Shown piece after piece: positions 26,281 to 35,803 of a stretch of 64,000 nucleotides of DNA. The notes beneath the pieces were generated by a model. It was not told the DNA's origin. It saw only the letters and a program-made list of their open reading frames with translations, and ran no database searches. The DNA comes from Pannonibacter sp. SL95. GTDB lineage: Bacteria; Pseudomonadota; Alphaproteobacteria; Rhizobiales; Stappiaceae. Both the position numbers and the translations under genes were made by a program. The first letter of the stretch is position 1. The number at the start of each line of letters is the position of its first letter. The stretch covers positions 1,594,501-1,658,500 of the forward strand of contig NZ_JAPPRC010000003.1 in NCBI RefSeq assembly GCF_026672425.1, written 5' to 3'.

Positions 26281-27420
26281 TCACGCCGCCAGAGGCTTCG
26301 GGTCCGCGATGCGGCCGCCGGGCATTGGGGCGGGGACGCCGGTGGTGGTGGGGAAGCTGATCGGCAGGCCGCGCAGGGTGCGCAGGGCGAGGAAGGCGAA
26401 GCATTCGGCCTCGATGGCGTCGCCGCGCCAGCCGACGGTTTCGGCCGGAACTGCCGTCACGCCGGCGCGCTCGGCCAGGCGTTCCATGATCACCGGATTG
26501 CGCCGGCCGCCACCGCAGACGATGAGTCTTTCCGGGCGCACCGGCAGGAGATCCAGCGCCTTGCCGACCGCTGCTGCCGTGAAGGCTGCGAGCGTTGCCG
26601 CGCCGTTCTCGATCGTCAGCCCGTCGGCCATCGCTGCGGTAAAGTCGAAGCGATCCAAGGACTTCGGGTAGGGAGCGGTCATGTAGGGATGGGTCAGAAG
26701 CTTTGCCAGCCGCGCCTCGTCGACCTGTCCCGAACGGGCGATCAGCCCGTCGCGGTCCATCTCGCCCAGACCATGCTGGCGGATGAAATCAGTGAGCGGT
26801 GCATTGGCCGGACCGGTGTCGAAGGCCACCACCTGGCCCTTGCCGTCGCTCCAGGTGACATTGGCAACGCCGCCCAGATTGAGCACCGCCGTTGTCCCGT
26901 CCGAGCCCAGATCCTTCAGAAGCGCGGCATGGTAGCCGGCCGACAGCGGCGCGCCCTGGCCGGCTGCTGCGACATCGGCGCTGCGGAAGTCATAGACCAC
27001 CCGCGTGCCGAGGAGATCGGCCATCAGGTGACCGTCGCCAAGCTGGCGTGTCGCACCGATCCGTCCGGCCTGCGGCGCGCGGTGCAGCACCGTCTGGCCG
27101 TGGAAGCCGACAGCGGCAATGTCCTGCATGGTCAAGCCATTGGCCTCGACAAGCGCACGCACGGCCGCCGACTGGCCCCGGGTCAGGACCTCCTCCGCCT
27201 CGCGGAAGATGGCCGGTTCCGGCCCCTCGAAATTCCACGCCCGCGCCTCGTCCAGCGTCCGTTCAAGAAGCCGGCGGGTGCTGTCCGGGTAGGGGCTCAG
27301 CGTGTAGGCACCGAAGGCCTCGATGGTCTCGCCATTGGTCTTCAACAGGGCCACGTCGATGTTGCCATCCAGCACGGTGCCGGTCATCAGGCCCACGGCC
27401 CATTGCGGTTGGTCGAGCAT
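26281..27420 (-). CDS. anmK: Anhydro-N-acetylmuramic acid kinase
   Basis: 379 residues. AnmK opens the 1,6-anhydro ring of anhydroMurNAc and phosphorylates it to MurNAc-6-phosphate, the MurQ substrate. ASKHA-fold motifs: [16 protein letters not shown] (phosphate 1; the common form is MSGTSLDGID, and this variant is used by many alphaproteobacteria), [30 protein letters not shown] and [15 protein letters not shown]. Overlaps the upstream serine hydrolase by one base (TGATG). Last gene of the peptidoglycan-scavenging locus. Cytoplasmic. Confidence 0.96.
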   Translation of the reverse strand: MLDQPQWAVGLMTGTVLDGNIDVALLKTNGETIEAFGAYTLSPYPDSTRRLLERTLDEARAWNFEGPEPAIFREAEEVLTRGQSAAVRALVEANGLTMQDIAAVGFHGQTVLHRAPQAGRIGATRQLGDGHLMADLLGTRVVYDFRSADVAAAGQGAPLSAGYHAALLKDLGSDGTTAVLNLGGVANVTWSDGKGQVVAFDTGPANAPLTDFIRQHGLGEMDRDGLIARSGQVDEARLAKLLTHPYMTAPYPKSLDRFDFTAAMADGLTIENGAATLAAFTAAAVGKALDLLPVRPERLIVCGGGRRNPVIMERLAERAGVTAVPAETVGWRGDAIEAECFAFLALRTLRGLPISFPTTTGVPAPMPGGRIADPKPLAA

Positions 27421-28445
27421 CAGGACTGCTCCTCATTGCAGAAGAAACGATCACCGACAGCGCGGCGCAAGGCCATGATTCCGCTGTCGAAATGGCGTGA
27501 GGGATGGACCCGGTTGGTGAGCAGGGTGATGGCCCGGCCGGTGAGAAAGTCGATCCAGAGCCCGGTGCCGGTGAAGCCCGTGTGGCCGATGACGCTGGTG
27601 TTGGCCCTGTCGCCGCCGGACCAGCCCGGATAGGGCCGCTCCCAGCCGTGGGTGCGGGTGGGTGACAGGGGCTGACGCATCAGCCGGGTGACCGGATCGC
27701 CGGTCTTGTCGCCAGAAAGCCGGTCGTGGGCAAAGCCAAGCACCGCATCGACCGTGCCAAAAAGCCCTGCGTGTCCAGCCCCTTGCAGGGCGGAGCAGTT
27801 CTCGTCATGCACCTCGCCGACGAGGAAACGCTCGCGCCAGTGGCAATATTCGGTTGCCGCGGATGTGGCCTCCGGCGCGGACCAGGCAAAGCCCGGGCCT
27901 GGGTCGAGGTCGCGGATCCGCGCGCCCGCCAGCCGTTCCAGCACGATGCCGAGCAGGATGAAGTTGATGTCGGAATAGACCGGAGGTCCGGCACGCCAGT
28001 CCCGCTGCATCACGAAGGCGCGCAGGCGCGCCGGATCGGAGCCGTAGGTGTAGACCGGTTCGACGGCCGGAAACGGCGTCTGATGTCCAAGGCATTGGCG
28101 GAACGTCACTTTCCGCTGCCAGGCGGTCATGTCGGACTGACACAGGTCCGGCAGCAGCGTGGTCAGCGGCGCGTCCAGATCGATCTCACCGGCCTCCGCC
28201 AGTTCCAGGATGCGCCGCGTCGTGAAGATTACCTTGGTCAGCGAGGCGAGATCAAACCAGGTCTCGGTGGTCATCGGCCGGGCTGACGGGATCACCTGCG
28301 CCTTGCCGATGGCGCGGGTCAGCCGGGTGCCGTCCGCATCCACGACGCCCAGCACCGCGCCCGGAATGCGGCCACTCCGGACGGCCTCTCCAACGGGCTG
28401 GAACGCGCTTTCAAACAGGTCCGGGAGGCTGACTGTTCTTGTCAT
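27420..28445 (-). CDS. Serine hydrolase, class C beta-lactamase/DD-peptidase fold, cytoplasmic
   Basis: 341 residues. The SxxK nucleophile motif is SLTK (near residue 69), the YxN-like motif is YSDIN (near 158), and HTGFTGTG near 290 is the third motif. There is no signal peptide or membrane segment at the N terminus ([15 protein letters not shown]), so it probably acts in the cytoplasm, unlike penicillin-binding proteins. Its translational coupling to anmK and its place after a peptide importer suggest hydrolysis of an imported muropeptide or an ester/amide on it; this is inference. It starts with ATG at 28445. Confidence 0.88.
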   Translation of the reverse strand: MTRTVSLPDLFESAFQPVGEAVRSGRIPGAVLGVVDADGTRLTRAIGKAQVIPSARPMTTETWFDLASLTKVIFTTRRILELAEAGEIDLDAPLTTLLPDLCQSDMTAWQRKVTFRQCLGHQTPFPAVEPVYTYGSDPARLRAFVMQRDWRAGPPVYSDINFILLGIVLERLAGARIRDLDPGPGFAWSAPEATSAATEYCHWRERFLVGEVHDENCSALQGAGHAGLFGTVDAVLGFAHDRLSGDKTGDPVTRLMRQPLSPTRTHGWERPYPGWSGGDRANTSVIGHTGFTGTGLWIDFLTGRAITLLTNRVHPSRHFDSGIMALRRAVGDRFFCNEEQS

Positions 28446-28466
28446 GGCGAAACGACCTCCGGTGGC

Positions 28467-30209
28467 TCAGGCTTCGGTTCGGGACAGATGATCCGGGCCA
28501 TGGCTGACCCAGGCGACGGGCGACGGCTCGAAGCCGCGCGGCCGGACCAGCGAGGGCACCTGCCGCGTGTCGAGCGCATAGTCCAGCCGGCGTCGGTCGA
28601 TGTGCGGCACCGCGTCGATCAGGCGGCGGGTGTAGGAATGGCGGGGCGTGCCCAGCACATCCGCCGCCCGGCCGATCTCCACCACCTGTCCCGCATAGAG
28701 CACGGCCACCCGGTGCGCGATGCGCTCGACCACGGCCATGTCATGGGAAACGAAGAGATAGGAGAGGCCGAACTCGCGCTGCAGATCAATGAGCAATTCC
28801 AGCACCTTGGCCTGAACGGACACATCCAGCGCCGAGACGGCTTCGTCAAGGACGACGACGGAGGGGTTCAGCATCAGGGCCCGGGCAATGCAAAGGCGCT
28901 GGCGCTGGCCGCCGGAGAATTCATGCGGGTAGCGTTTCAGACTGTCCTGCGGCAGACCGACCCGGTCGAGCAACATCGCCATGCGCTGGCGCACGGCCGC
29001 ATCGACCCGGTGACCGGCTGCGGTGACGGGTTCGGCCAGAATGCTCTCGATGCTGAGGCGCGGGTTGAGCGAGGCATAGGGGTTCTGGAACACCATCTGC
29101 ACCACATGGCCAGCGGTGCCGTCCTTGCCGTGGACCGCCAGGGTGCCGCGGGTCGGCTGCACCAGACCAAGGATCGCACGGGCGGTCGTGGATTTGCCGC
29201 AACCGCTTTCGCCGACCACCGCCAGCGTCTCGCCGGGCATCAGGTCGAAATCGACGCCGTCGACGGCGTGGACCGCGCCGGGGGAGGGCTTCAGGAAGCC
29301 GCCGCGCATCGGGAAGCGCACCACGAGATCCTGAACATTTAGCGCGGGAACCGGCTTCCCAGCTGCGGCGCTGCGGTCGTGATCCGTGCGGACCGATCTG
29401 CCGGAGGTGAAATGCGGCACGGCGCTGAGCAGATGGCGGGTGTAGGGATGCTGCGGATTGTCGAGAACGGCGTCGAGCGGCCCCTGTTCGACCGCTTCGC
29501 CGCCCTGCATGACGAGCACCTGATCGGCGATTCCGGCAACAAGACCAAGGTCATGGGTGATGAAGATCATGCCCATCCCGGTCTCGCGCTTCAGCTCGGC
29601 CAAGAGCGCCATGATCTGGGCCTGAACCGTCACGTCGAGCGCTGTCGTTGGCTCGTCGGCAATGAGCAGGCGCGGATTACAGGCAAGCGCTATCGCGATC
29701 ATCACCCGTTGCAGCATGCCGCCGGAGAACTGGTGCGGGCAGTAGGACAGCCGCCGCTCGGCATCCGAAATCCGCACCCGGTCGAGCGCGTCCTTCGCCG
29801 CCTTTCGGGCCTGCGCCCCCGTGAGGCCCCGGTGCAGGCGGAAGGCCTCTTCCACCTGCGTGCCGATGGTCAGAACCGGGTTGAGCGAGGTCATCGGCTC
29901 CTGGAAGATCATGCTGATCTCGGCGCCGCGGATCTTTTCCAGTGTGGTCTCCGGTGCCGTCACCAGATCAAGTACCGACCCGTCGGCCCGGGTGTAGAGG
30001 ATTTCGCCGGAGGTGATGCGCCCGCCGCCGTAGTCGACGAGCCGGTTGACGGAGAGCGCGGTGACGGACTTGCCCGAGCCGCTTTCGCCGACGATGGCCA
30101 GGGTCTGGCCGGCCGGGATGTCGAAGCTGACCCCGTGGACGATTTCCTTCTGCACCGGCGGCTTGCCAAAGGCGACGCGCAGGTTCGAGACGCGGAGAAG
30201 CGAGGTCAT
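28467..30209 (-). CDS. Dipeptide/oligopeptide-type ABC ATPase, two fused NBDs
   Basis: 580 residues from ATG at 30209, overlapping the permease stop as ATGA; the open frame further upstream is a shadow of the permease. NBD1: Walker A GESGSGKS, signature [29 protein letters not shown]2: [34 protein letters not shown]. In classical Dpp/Opp systems these are two proteins (DppD, DppF); here they are fused, as in GsiA/YejF. Powers the importer of the locus. Confidence 0.95.
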   Translation of the reverse strand: MTSLLRVSNLRVAFGKPPVQKEIVHGVSFDIPAGQTLAIVGESGSGKSVTALSVNRLVDYGGGRITSGEILYTRADGSVLDLVTAPETTLEKIRGAEISMIFQEPMTSLNPVLTIGTQVEEAFRLHRGLTGAQARKAAKDALDRVRISDAERRLSYCPHQFSGGMLQRVMIAIALACNPRLLIADEPTTALDVTVQAQIMALLAELKRETGMGMIFITHDLGLVAGIADQVLVMQGGEAVEQGPLDAVLDNPQHPYTRHLLSAVPHFTSGRSVRTDHDRSAAAGKPVPALNVQDLVVRFPMRGGFLKPSPGAVHAVDGVDFDLMPGETLAVVGESGCGKSTTARAILGLVQPTRGTLAVHGKDGTAGHVVQMVFQNPYASLNPRLSIESILAEPVTAAGHRVDAAVRQRMAMLLDRVGLPQDSLKRYPHEFSGGQRQRLCIARALMLNPSVVVLDEAVSALDVSVQAKVLELLIDLQREFGLSYLFVSHDMAVVERIAHRVAVLYAGQVVEIGRAADVLGTPRHSYTRRLIDAVPHIDRRRLDYALDTRQVPSLVRPRGFEPSPVAWVSHGPDHLSRTEA

Positions 30210-31045
30210 GCCATGGCCCTCCGGGTCTTGGGATCGAGAATGTCGCGCAGGGCGTCGCCGGTGAGATTGAAGCCGAGAATGCCGATCATGATGGTGAGGC
30301 CCGGGAAGATGAGCAGCCAGGGCGCCATTTCCATGAGGTTGCGGGCATCGGCCAGCATCAGCCCGAGCGAAGCGGCTGGCGGCTGGGTGCCGAGGCCGAG
30401 GAAGCTGAGGCCCGCTTCGGTGAGTAGCGACCAGGCCAGCGCCAGCGTGACCTGCACGGTCAGGGGCGCGACCAGGTTCAGCATCAGGTGGCGGGTCAGG
30501 ATGTAGCGGCGGCTGGAGCCGAAGGTGCGGGCGGCGTCGACGAACTCGCGCGTCTTGATGGACAGCGCCGGACCACGCACCACACGGGTGAAGATCGGCG
30601 TGTAGACGATGGCGATGGCGGTGACGCTGGTCCAGGTGCCGGGGCCGGCGACGGCGATGATGAGAAGCGCGAGCAGGATCGCCGGGAAGGCGAGGAGCAC
30701 GTCCATCGAGCGCATCACCACACCATCCCACAGGCGGCCAAACCAGGCGGCGGTGAGGCCCAGCACGGTGCCCAGCGTCGCGGCGATGCCGACCGCGAGG
30801 AAGCCGACGATGAAGGATTGGCCGATGGCCAGCATGACGCGGCTGGCGACATCGCGGCCGAACAGGTCCGTGCCCATGACATGGGTGAGGCTCGGCGGCT
30901 TGAGGCGGTCGAGCCGCATCTGCTGCAGCGGATCATGCGGGGTCAAGCCGAGCTGGCCGAGCAGGGCTGCCAGCAGGAAAAGGAGGATGATGCAGCCACC
31001 GATGCGGCCGCTGGGGTGGCGCAGCAGCGCCCGGACGAGTGACAT
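30206..31045 (-). CDS. Peptide-type ABC permease, DppC-like
   Basis: 279 residues from ATG at 31045, overlapping the previous stop by one base; TTG at 31048 is a less likely start. Six hydrophobic segments. BPD_transp_1 with the DppC hallmarks GTDLFGRDVASRVMLAIGQS and the coupling EFVDAARTFGSSRRYILTRH loop, then LSFLGLGTQPPAASLGLML at the C-terminal end. Confidence 0.94.
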   Translation of the reverse strand: MSLVRALLRHPSGRIGGCIILLFLLAALLGQLGLTPHDPLQQMRLDRLKPPSLTHVMGTDLFGRDVASRVMLAIGQSFIVGFLAVGIAATLGTVLGLTAAWFGRLWDGVVMRSMDVLLAFPAILLALLIIAVAGPGTWTSVTAIAIVYTPIFTRVVRGPALSIKTREFVDAARTFGSSRRYILTRHLMLNLVAPLTVQVTLALAWSLLTEAGLSFLGLGTQPPAASLGLMLADARNLMEMAPWLLIFPGLTIMIGILGFNLTGDALRDILDPKTRRAMA

Positions 31046-32004
31046 CAATTGCCCCCGAGGCGGATGCGCGGGTCGAGCGCCACATAGGCGAGATCGACGA
31101 GCAGATTGACGAGAAGGAAGTTGAAGGCGATGAACAGGACGGTGCCCTGGACCAGCGCATAGTCACGCTGCAGGATCGCTTCCAGCACCAGCCGGCCAAG
31201 GCCGGGCAGGGCGTAGATCTGTTCCACCAGCACCGCGCCGCCGAGCAGGTAGCCGAACTCGACACCGCTCAGGGTCACGACCGGGATCAGGGCATTGGGC
31301 AGGGCGTGACGCCAGATGACACGGCGCGCCGGGGCGCCCTTGGCCCGCGCGGTGCGGACATAGTCATCCGACAACACGTCCAGCATGGCCGAGCGCGAGA
31401 TGCGTGTGACGGAGGCGGTGAAGGCAAAGCCGAGCGTGATGGCGGGAAGGATCATCTGGCCGAGATTGGTCAGCGGATCCTGCCACAGCGGCACGAACTG
31501 GCCCATGGCGGGCAATACGCCAAAGCCAACCGAGAGGAAATAGATCAGCAGCAGGCCGACAACGAAACTGGGGGTCGACTGGCCGATCATCGCGAGAATG
31601 CGGACGCCGAGGTCGGCCGCCTTGCCATTGCGGGTGGCGGCGAAGACGCCGAGCGGCAGACCGGTGCCAAGGGCAATGACCATGGCCATCAGGGCCAGCT
31701 GCAGCGTCAGGGGGAACCGGTCGAGGATGACGTCCAGGACCGGCTTGCCATAGGTGACCGAGAGGCCGAGATCGCCTGAGAAGACCCCGGCGATCCAGCG
31801 GGCGTACTGGACCCACCAGCTCTGGTCGAGGCCGAAATAGCTGGCGAGGGCCGCCTTCTGTTCGGGCGTGAGCAGGCCGGCTTCCGTGCCGAGCATGGCC
31901 GTGATGGCATCGCCCGGCACGAGACGGATTGCGACGAAGACGAGGACGGAGACCCCGAACATCACCAGGGGGAAGGTCAGGAGCCTTCGGGTCAGGTAGT
32001 TCAT
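31045..32004 (-). CDS. Peptide-type ABC permease, DppB-like
   Basis: 319 residues. N-terminal membrane helix plus the DppB-type periplasmic domain (GTEAGLLTPEQKAALASYFG) and five further helices. The coupling loop is YVRTARAKGAPARRVIWRHA. It starts 34 bases after the binding-protein gene. Confidence 0.94.
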   Translation of the reverse strand: MNYLTRRLLTFPLVMFGVSVLVFVAIRLVPGDAITAMLGTEAGLLTPEQKAALASYFGLDQSWWVQYARWIAGVFSGDLGLSVTYGKPVLDVILDRFPLTLQLALMAMVIALGTGLPLGVFAATRNGKAADLGVRILAMIGQSTPSFVVGLLLIYFLSVGFGVLPAMGQFVPLWQDPLTNLGQMILPAITLGFAFTASVTRISRSAMLDVLSDDYVRTARAKGAPARRVIWRHALPNALIPVVTLSGVEFGYLLGGAVLVEQIYALPGLGRLVLEAILQRDYALVQGTVLFIAFNFLLVNLLVDLAYVALDPRIRLGGN

Positions 32005-32038
32005 GGACAGTCCGTCCTCGTCTTGATCGTCGTGCGGC

Positions 32039-33562
32039 TTACGGCTTCAGGGTGACCGTGGTCAGGCCGAAGAGCGAACCGGTCGGCGAGGACACGAAGC
32101 CGTCCACGGTCTTCTGCTGACCGGTGTAGGTGTAGCCGGTGTAGAGCCAGATCCACGGCGCCATTTCGGTCAGGTGCTTCTCGAACTCGGCAAAGATCAC
32201 CTTGCGCTTGGCAAGATCGGTCTCGACGCGGCCCTGCTGCATCAGGCTGTCGAGCGTGTCATCGATGTAGTTGGCGACCTTCTGCAGGTTTCCGGCCTTG
32301 GTCCAGTAGCGGTTGTACATGGTGTAGGGGTCGGAACGGCCACCGTTCAGGGCCACGGCCATGTCGAAATCACCCTTCAGCCAGGTGTCGACATAGACAT
32401 TCAGCTCCATCATCTTGATGTCGAGATTGATGCCGATTTCCTTCAGCTGTGCCTGCAGCACCTGCGCCTCGGAGGCCGCGGTGGGCGGCTCGCCGGTGGC
32501 GACGATCACGGTGGCCGAGAAGCCGTCCGCCTTGCCGGCTTCTGCCATCAGGGCCTTTGCCTTGGCGATGTCCTGCTTGTAGCAGAAGAACGTCTCCGGG
32601 TCGGACTGGTAGGCCGGCATGGTCAGCGGACCGGTGATGCGGCCTTCGCCAAGGAGGGCCGTGTCCAGCACTTCCTGGCGGTTGACGGCGCAGGAAATAG
32701 CCTGGCGCACCTTCAGCTCGTTCATCGGCGCGCGCGACGGGTTGAGCTGCAGCACGTGATAGGCAAGCACCGGCGTGCGGTTCAGCGTCAGGCTTGCCTC
32801 GTTTGGCACCAGCGTGGCAACGAGCGGGTCGTTGATCAGGGCAAAATCGATCTGCTTGGCGCGCAGCGAGGCGAGGATGGCGGTCTCGTCCGGCAGCACG
32901 GAGATGTCGATGCCGTCATAGGCGACCTTGCCGCCAGCCCAGTCCTTGTTGGTGGACAGGATTTCCTTGGCGTTGGGTTCCCACTTGTCGAGTTTGAACG
33001 GGCCCGAGCCGATGGCAGTGGTGCCGATGGAACCGGCAGCGATCTCGCTTGCGGGGACGACGGCAGCGTTGATGCCGGCCATCGCGGCCAGAAGCGGAAC
33101 GTCCGGCTGCGACAGGTTGAAGACGACGGTCGCGTCGTCCGGCGTGTCGATGCTGGCGATCGACAGGAAGTTGGCGCGGGCCGCCGCACCGGTCTTCTCG
33201 TCCAGGAGGCGCTCGAACGAGGCCTTCACGTCGGCCGGGGTGACCTTGGCGCCGTTGTGGAACTTCGCATTCGGGTTCAGCTTGAAGGTGAGCTTGGTGC
33301 CGTTGTCGGCAAAGGCCCAGCTGTCGGCTAGCGCCGGCACGATCTCCAGCTTGTCGTCGAGACGAACCAGCGGCTCATAGATGAGCTCGAGCAGGCGGAT
33401 CGAGGAAAAGGCGGTCTGCTTGTGCGGGTCAAGGCCCGTGGCATCCTGCGACCAGGCCATGCGCAAGGTGGCGGAGCTGGCGGCGGTGGCAAAGGCGGTG
33501 GTGCCCAGCATCGCGGCCAGCGCGATGCTGGAAATGATCTTCCCTGCAGTCTTCAGCTTCAC
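32039..33562 (-). CDS. ABC substrate-binding protein, SBP family 5 (peptide/muropeptide type)
   Basis: 507 residues from GTG at 33562 with AGGGAGG just upstream; the open frame continues to 33694 without support. Sec signal peptide in the first 30 residues (KIISSIALAAMLGTTAFA). SBP_bac_5 landmarks: GLDPHKQTAFSSIRLLELIY, FHNGAKVTPADVKASFERLL, GSGPFKLDKWEPNAKEI and AISCAVNRQEVLD. The family binds peptides, nickel, glycosides or muropeptides; the neighbouring MurQ and AnmK make a MurNAc-containing ligand the best guess. First gene of the transporter block downstream of murQ. Confidence 0.93.
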   Translation of the reverse strand: MKLKTAGKIISSIALAAMLGTTAFATAASSATLRMAWSQDATGLDPHKQTAFSSIRLLELIYEPLVRLDDKLEIVPALADSWAFADNGTKLTFKLNPNAKFHNGAKVTPADVKASFERLLDEKTGAAARANFLSIASIDTPDDATVVFNLSQPDVPLLAAMAGINAAVVPASEIAAGSIGTTAIGSGPFKLDKWEPNAKEILSTNKDWAGGKVAYDGIDISVLPDETAILASLRAKQIDFALINDPLVATLVPNEASLTLNRTPVLAYHVLQLNPSRAPMNELKVRQAISCAVNRQEVLDTALLGEGRITGPLTMPAYQSDPETFFCYKQDIAKAKALMAEAGKADGFSATVIVATGEPPTAASEAQVLQAQLKEIGINLDIKMMELNVYVDTWLKGDFDMAVALNGGRSDPYTMYNRYWTKAGNLQKVANYIDDTLDSLMQQGRVETDLAKRKVIFAEFEKHLTEMAPWIWLYTGYTYTGQQKTVDGFVSSPTGSLFGLTTVTLKP

Positions 33563-33614
33563 GATGGACCTCCCTGGTCTCGCGGTCGGTTGACTTCCAT
33601 GCCGTTCGGTCGGC

Positions 33615-34547
33615 TTACCCCTCCGGGTTGACCCCGGTTTCGTTGATGGCGCGGCGCAAGAACCCGCCGGCGCGCGCCAGCGCCATGCGGGCATCGTCGA
33701 GGCTCAATCCCGTCAGTGCAATCAGGATCGCCAGTTTCACGTCGTTTTCCGTCGCATCGAGATAGGTGCGGGCCTCCTCGAGCGTGCAGCCGGTTGCTTC
33801 CATGACGATGCGCGAGGCGCGGGCATGGAGCTTCTTGTTGCTGACATTCAGATCCACCATCAGGTTCTGGTAGCTCTTGCCGATGCGGATCATGCTGGCG
33901 GTGGTCAGCATGTTGAGCACCAGCTTCTGCGCGGTGCCGGACTTCATGCGGGTCGAACCGGTCAGGATCTCCGGGCCGACGACGGGCGAGATCGCGATGT
34001 CGGCCATGCCGGCGATAGTGGAATTGGGATTGCAGGTGAGGGACACGGTGGTCGCGCCAAGCTCTCTGGCGTGGTCCAGCGCACCGATCACGAACGGGGT
34101 GCGGCCGCTGACCGCGATGCCGACGATCACGTCCCTTGCCGAGGCTCCAACCGATTGCAGCATGGCGCGGCCGGCTGCCGGATCATCTTCAGCGCCTTCG
34201 ACCGGATGCCTGAGGGCATGGTCGCCGCCGGCAATCAGGCCGACGACCATGCCTTCGGGCACCGAAAAGGTGGGCGGGCATTCGGAGGCGTCGAGCACAC
34301 CAAGCCGGCCGCTGGTGCCGGCACCGATGTAGATCAGGCGCCCGCCCGCCTGAAACGCCTCGACGATCCGGTCGACGGCGCGGGTGATGGCGGGCAGCTC
34401 GCGGGCAACGGCCTCCGGTACGACCCGGTCCTCGGCATTGATGGCCGCCAGAAGCTCGGCTGTGGGCAGCAGGTCGATCTGCATCGTGCGCGGATTGCGG
34501 GATTCCGAAACCAGCTTCTCCAGTTCGGAAATGAGCACCTGTTCCAT
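33615..34547 (-). CDS. murQ: N-acetylmuramic acid 6-phosphate etherase
   Basis: 310 residues from ATG at 34547; E. coli MurQ has 298. Cleaves the lactyl ether of MurNAc-6-P to give GlcNAc-6-P and D-lactate. SIS domain: [20 protein letters not shown] followed by SECPPTF, which carries the catalytic Glu; [34 protein letters not shown]; and [13 protein letters not shown]. The C terminus is the UBA-like helical tail. Two operator-like palindromes lie 37-83 bases upstream. The ABC genes follow 52 bases downstream, probably in one transcript. Confidence 0.97.
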   Translation of the reverse strand: MEQVLISELEKLVSESRNPRTMQIDLLPTAELLAAINAEDRVVPEAVARELPAITRAVDRIVEAFQAGGRLIYIGAGTSGRLGVLDASECPPTFSVPEGMVVGLIAGGDHALRHPVEGAEDDPAAGRAMLQSVGASARDVIVGIAVSGRTPFVIGALDHARELGATTVSLTCNPNSTIAGMADIAISPVVGPEILTGSTRMKSGTAQKLVLNMLTTASMIRIGKSYQNLMVDLNVSNKKLHARASRIVMEATGCTLEEARTYLDATENDVKLAILIALTGLSLDDARMALARAGGFLRRAINETGVNPEG

Positions 34548-34583
34548 CCGGGCCTCTTGGGTCTTAAGGGGTGTTAAGAAGTT

Positions 34584-34598
34584 AGAATTAAATATTCC
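34584..34598 (-). promoter_or_regulatory. Probable RpiR operator upstream of murQ, site 2
   Basis: AGAAT-TAAAT-ATTCC: the same half-sites and 5-base spacer as the two other sites, with one mismatch. It lies 32 bp (three helical turns) from the neighbouring site. Confidence 0.65.
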
Positions 34599-34615
34599 TG
34601 ATGTCAAACATGAAT

Positions 34616-34630
34616 GGAATTTACTATTCC
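34616..34630 (-). promoter_or_regulatory. Probable RpiR operator upstream of murQ, site 1
   Basis: GGAAT-TTACT-ATTCC: a perfect 5+5 palindrome with a 5-base spacer, in the 177-base gap between the kinase and murQ. It matches the site in front of the regulator gene. Confidence 0.72.
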
Positions 34631-34724
34631 GATTGACTCGGGCGTCCACAGCTCTCCGCCTGTACCGGCTTGAACCGGCCGGAGCGGGAATGGAACGGGA
34701 ATGGAAAGGCAGTGCGGAGTGGGG

Positions 34725-35609
34725 TCAGAGCGTGAGCGCTGCCGGGGACCGGGCGAGGAAAAGCGCGCCGGAAACCGCGTCGCCGTCGGCCGGCTTCAGG
34801 CGGCGGCGGACATCGGGGGCAATCCAGGGCTCCAGCGGCTTGCCAAGGCCGCCGAGCAGGGTGAGTTGATCTGCGCCCCGGGCGAAAAGGGCACGCGCAA
34901 GTCCGTCAACGGCTTCCGCGCCAGACCGGATGATCGCACGGGCGGCGGCATCCCCCTGATCGGCATGGGTGAGGACGTCTGGCGCAAGCGTCGCGTAATC
35001 GGTGGCGCTTGCCTTGTCCATCCAGCCGATGATCTCCATCGGATCGCGGTTGAAGCGGGCGAGCAGGGTGGCCAGCAGCGGTGTTTCCTCGATGCGGCCA
35101 TCATAGGCCCGGAGCGCCTGCTGCAGGGCCTTGAGCCCGAGGTCCGCGCCGCTGCCCTCATCCGAGACGGGAAAGCCATAGCCGCCGACGCGCACGTGGA
35201 CGCCCGCAAGGAAGCCCACGCCGATGGAGCCGGTGCCGACGATGACGATGGCACCATCCTGGCCGGAGTGAGCCCCGAGGCAGGCGGCGGCTGCGTCGCT
35301 GATGAAGCGCCGGCTGTTGAAGGGATTGGGCAGGGCGTTGAGTGCCTCCAGTGCGCCGCGCCGGCTGAGACCCGCCAGACCGATGCCGGCATCCATGCGG
35401 GACAGGTCAGATGGGCCAAGGCCCGCCTGATCCGCTGCCGCCCGTGCCGCTGTCTCGATCGAGGCCCAGGCTTCGGCGATGCCAATGCGGGTGGTGGCCG
35501 GCCCGGACTTGCCTTCGCCGAGAACCTGGCCGCCCGCATCAACGATGCGCGCGCGGCAGCCCGTACCTCCGCCGTCCACACCCAGGAATAACTGTGCCTT
35601 GTCGCTCAT
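34725..35609 (-). CDS. BadF/BadG-type amino-sugar kinase (GlcNAc kinase-like)
   Basis: 294 residues from ATG at 35609; GTG at 35612 is the alternative. ASKHA fold: LFLGVDGGGTGCRARIVD (phosphate 1), GLAGLSRRGA, ISDAAAACLGAHSGQDGAIV (phosphate 2), GTGSIGVGF and SDEGSGADLGLKAL, with LLGGLGKPLEPWI at the end. The family includes eukaryotic-type N-acetylglucosamine kinases, MurNAc/GlcNAc kinase (MurK) and glucosamine kinases. Next to MurQ it probably phosphorylates GlcNAc or MurNAc released from muropeptides. Divergent from the rpiR-type regulator. Confidence 0.9.
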   Translation of the reverse strand: MSDKAQLFLGVDGGGTGCRARIVDAGGQVLGEGKSGPATTRIGIAEAWASIETAARAAADQAGLGPSDLSRMDAGIGLAGLSRRGALEALNALPNPFNSRRFISDAAAACLGAHSGQDGAIVIVGTGSIGVGFLAGVHVRVGGYGFPVSDEGSGADLGLKALQQALRAYDGRIEETPLLATLLARFNRDPMEIIGWMDKASATDYATLAPDVLTHADQGDAAARAIIRSGAEAVDGLARALFARGADQLTLLGGLGKPLEPWIAPDVRRRLKPADGDAVSGALFLARSPAALTL

Positions 35610-35682
35610 CACGCCGCCCGGTTTCGCACTTGCAGAATCTTCCCCGAGGAAGTGCGTGCATCATTCCATTTCTGTAAAAAAT

Positions 35683-35701
35683 TTGGAATAATAAATTCCA
35701 A
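35683..35701 (+). promoter_or_regulatory. Probable RpiR operator between kinase and regulator
   Basis: TTGGAAT-AATAA-ATTCCAA: a perfect 7+7 palindrome with a 5-base spacer in the divergent promoter region. An extra half-site ATTCC lies at 35664-35668. Confidence 0.78.
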
Positions 35702-35803
35702 TCTGCTATGCGGGTTTCGTTGCGGCAATCCGGGCCGGGGCAACGTGGGCTCTGTTCCGCTTCTCCAGGCCAGCCGTCCTCCGCGAGAAAAGGGTTCGCG
35801 CGC

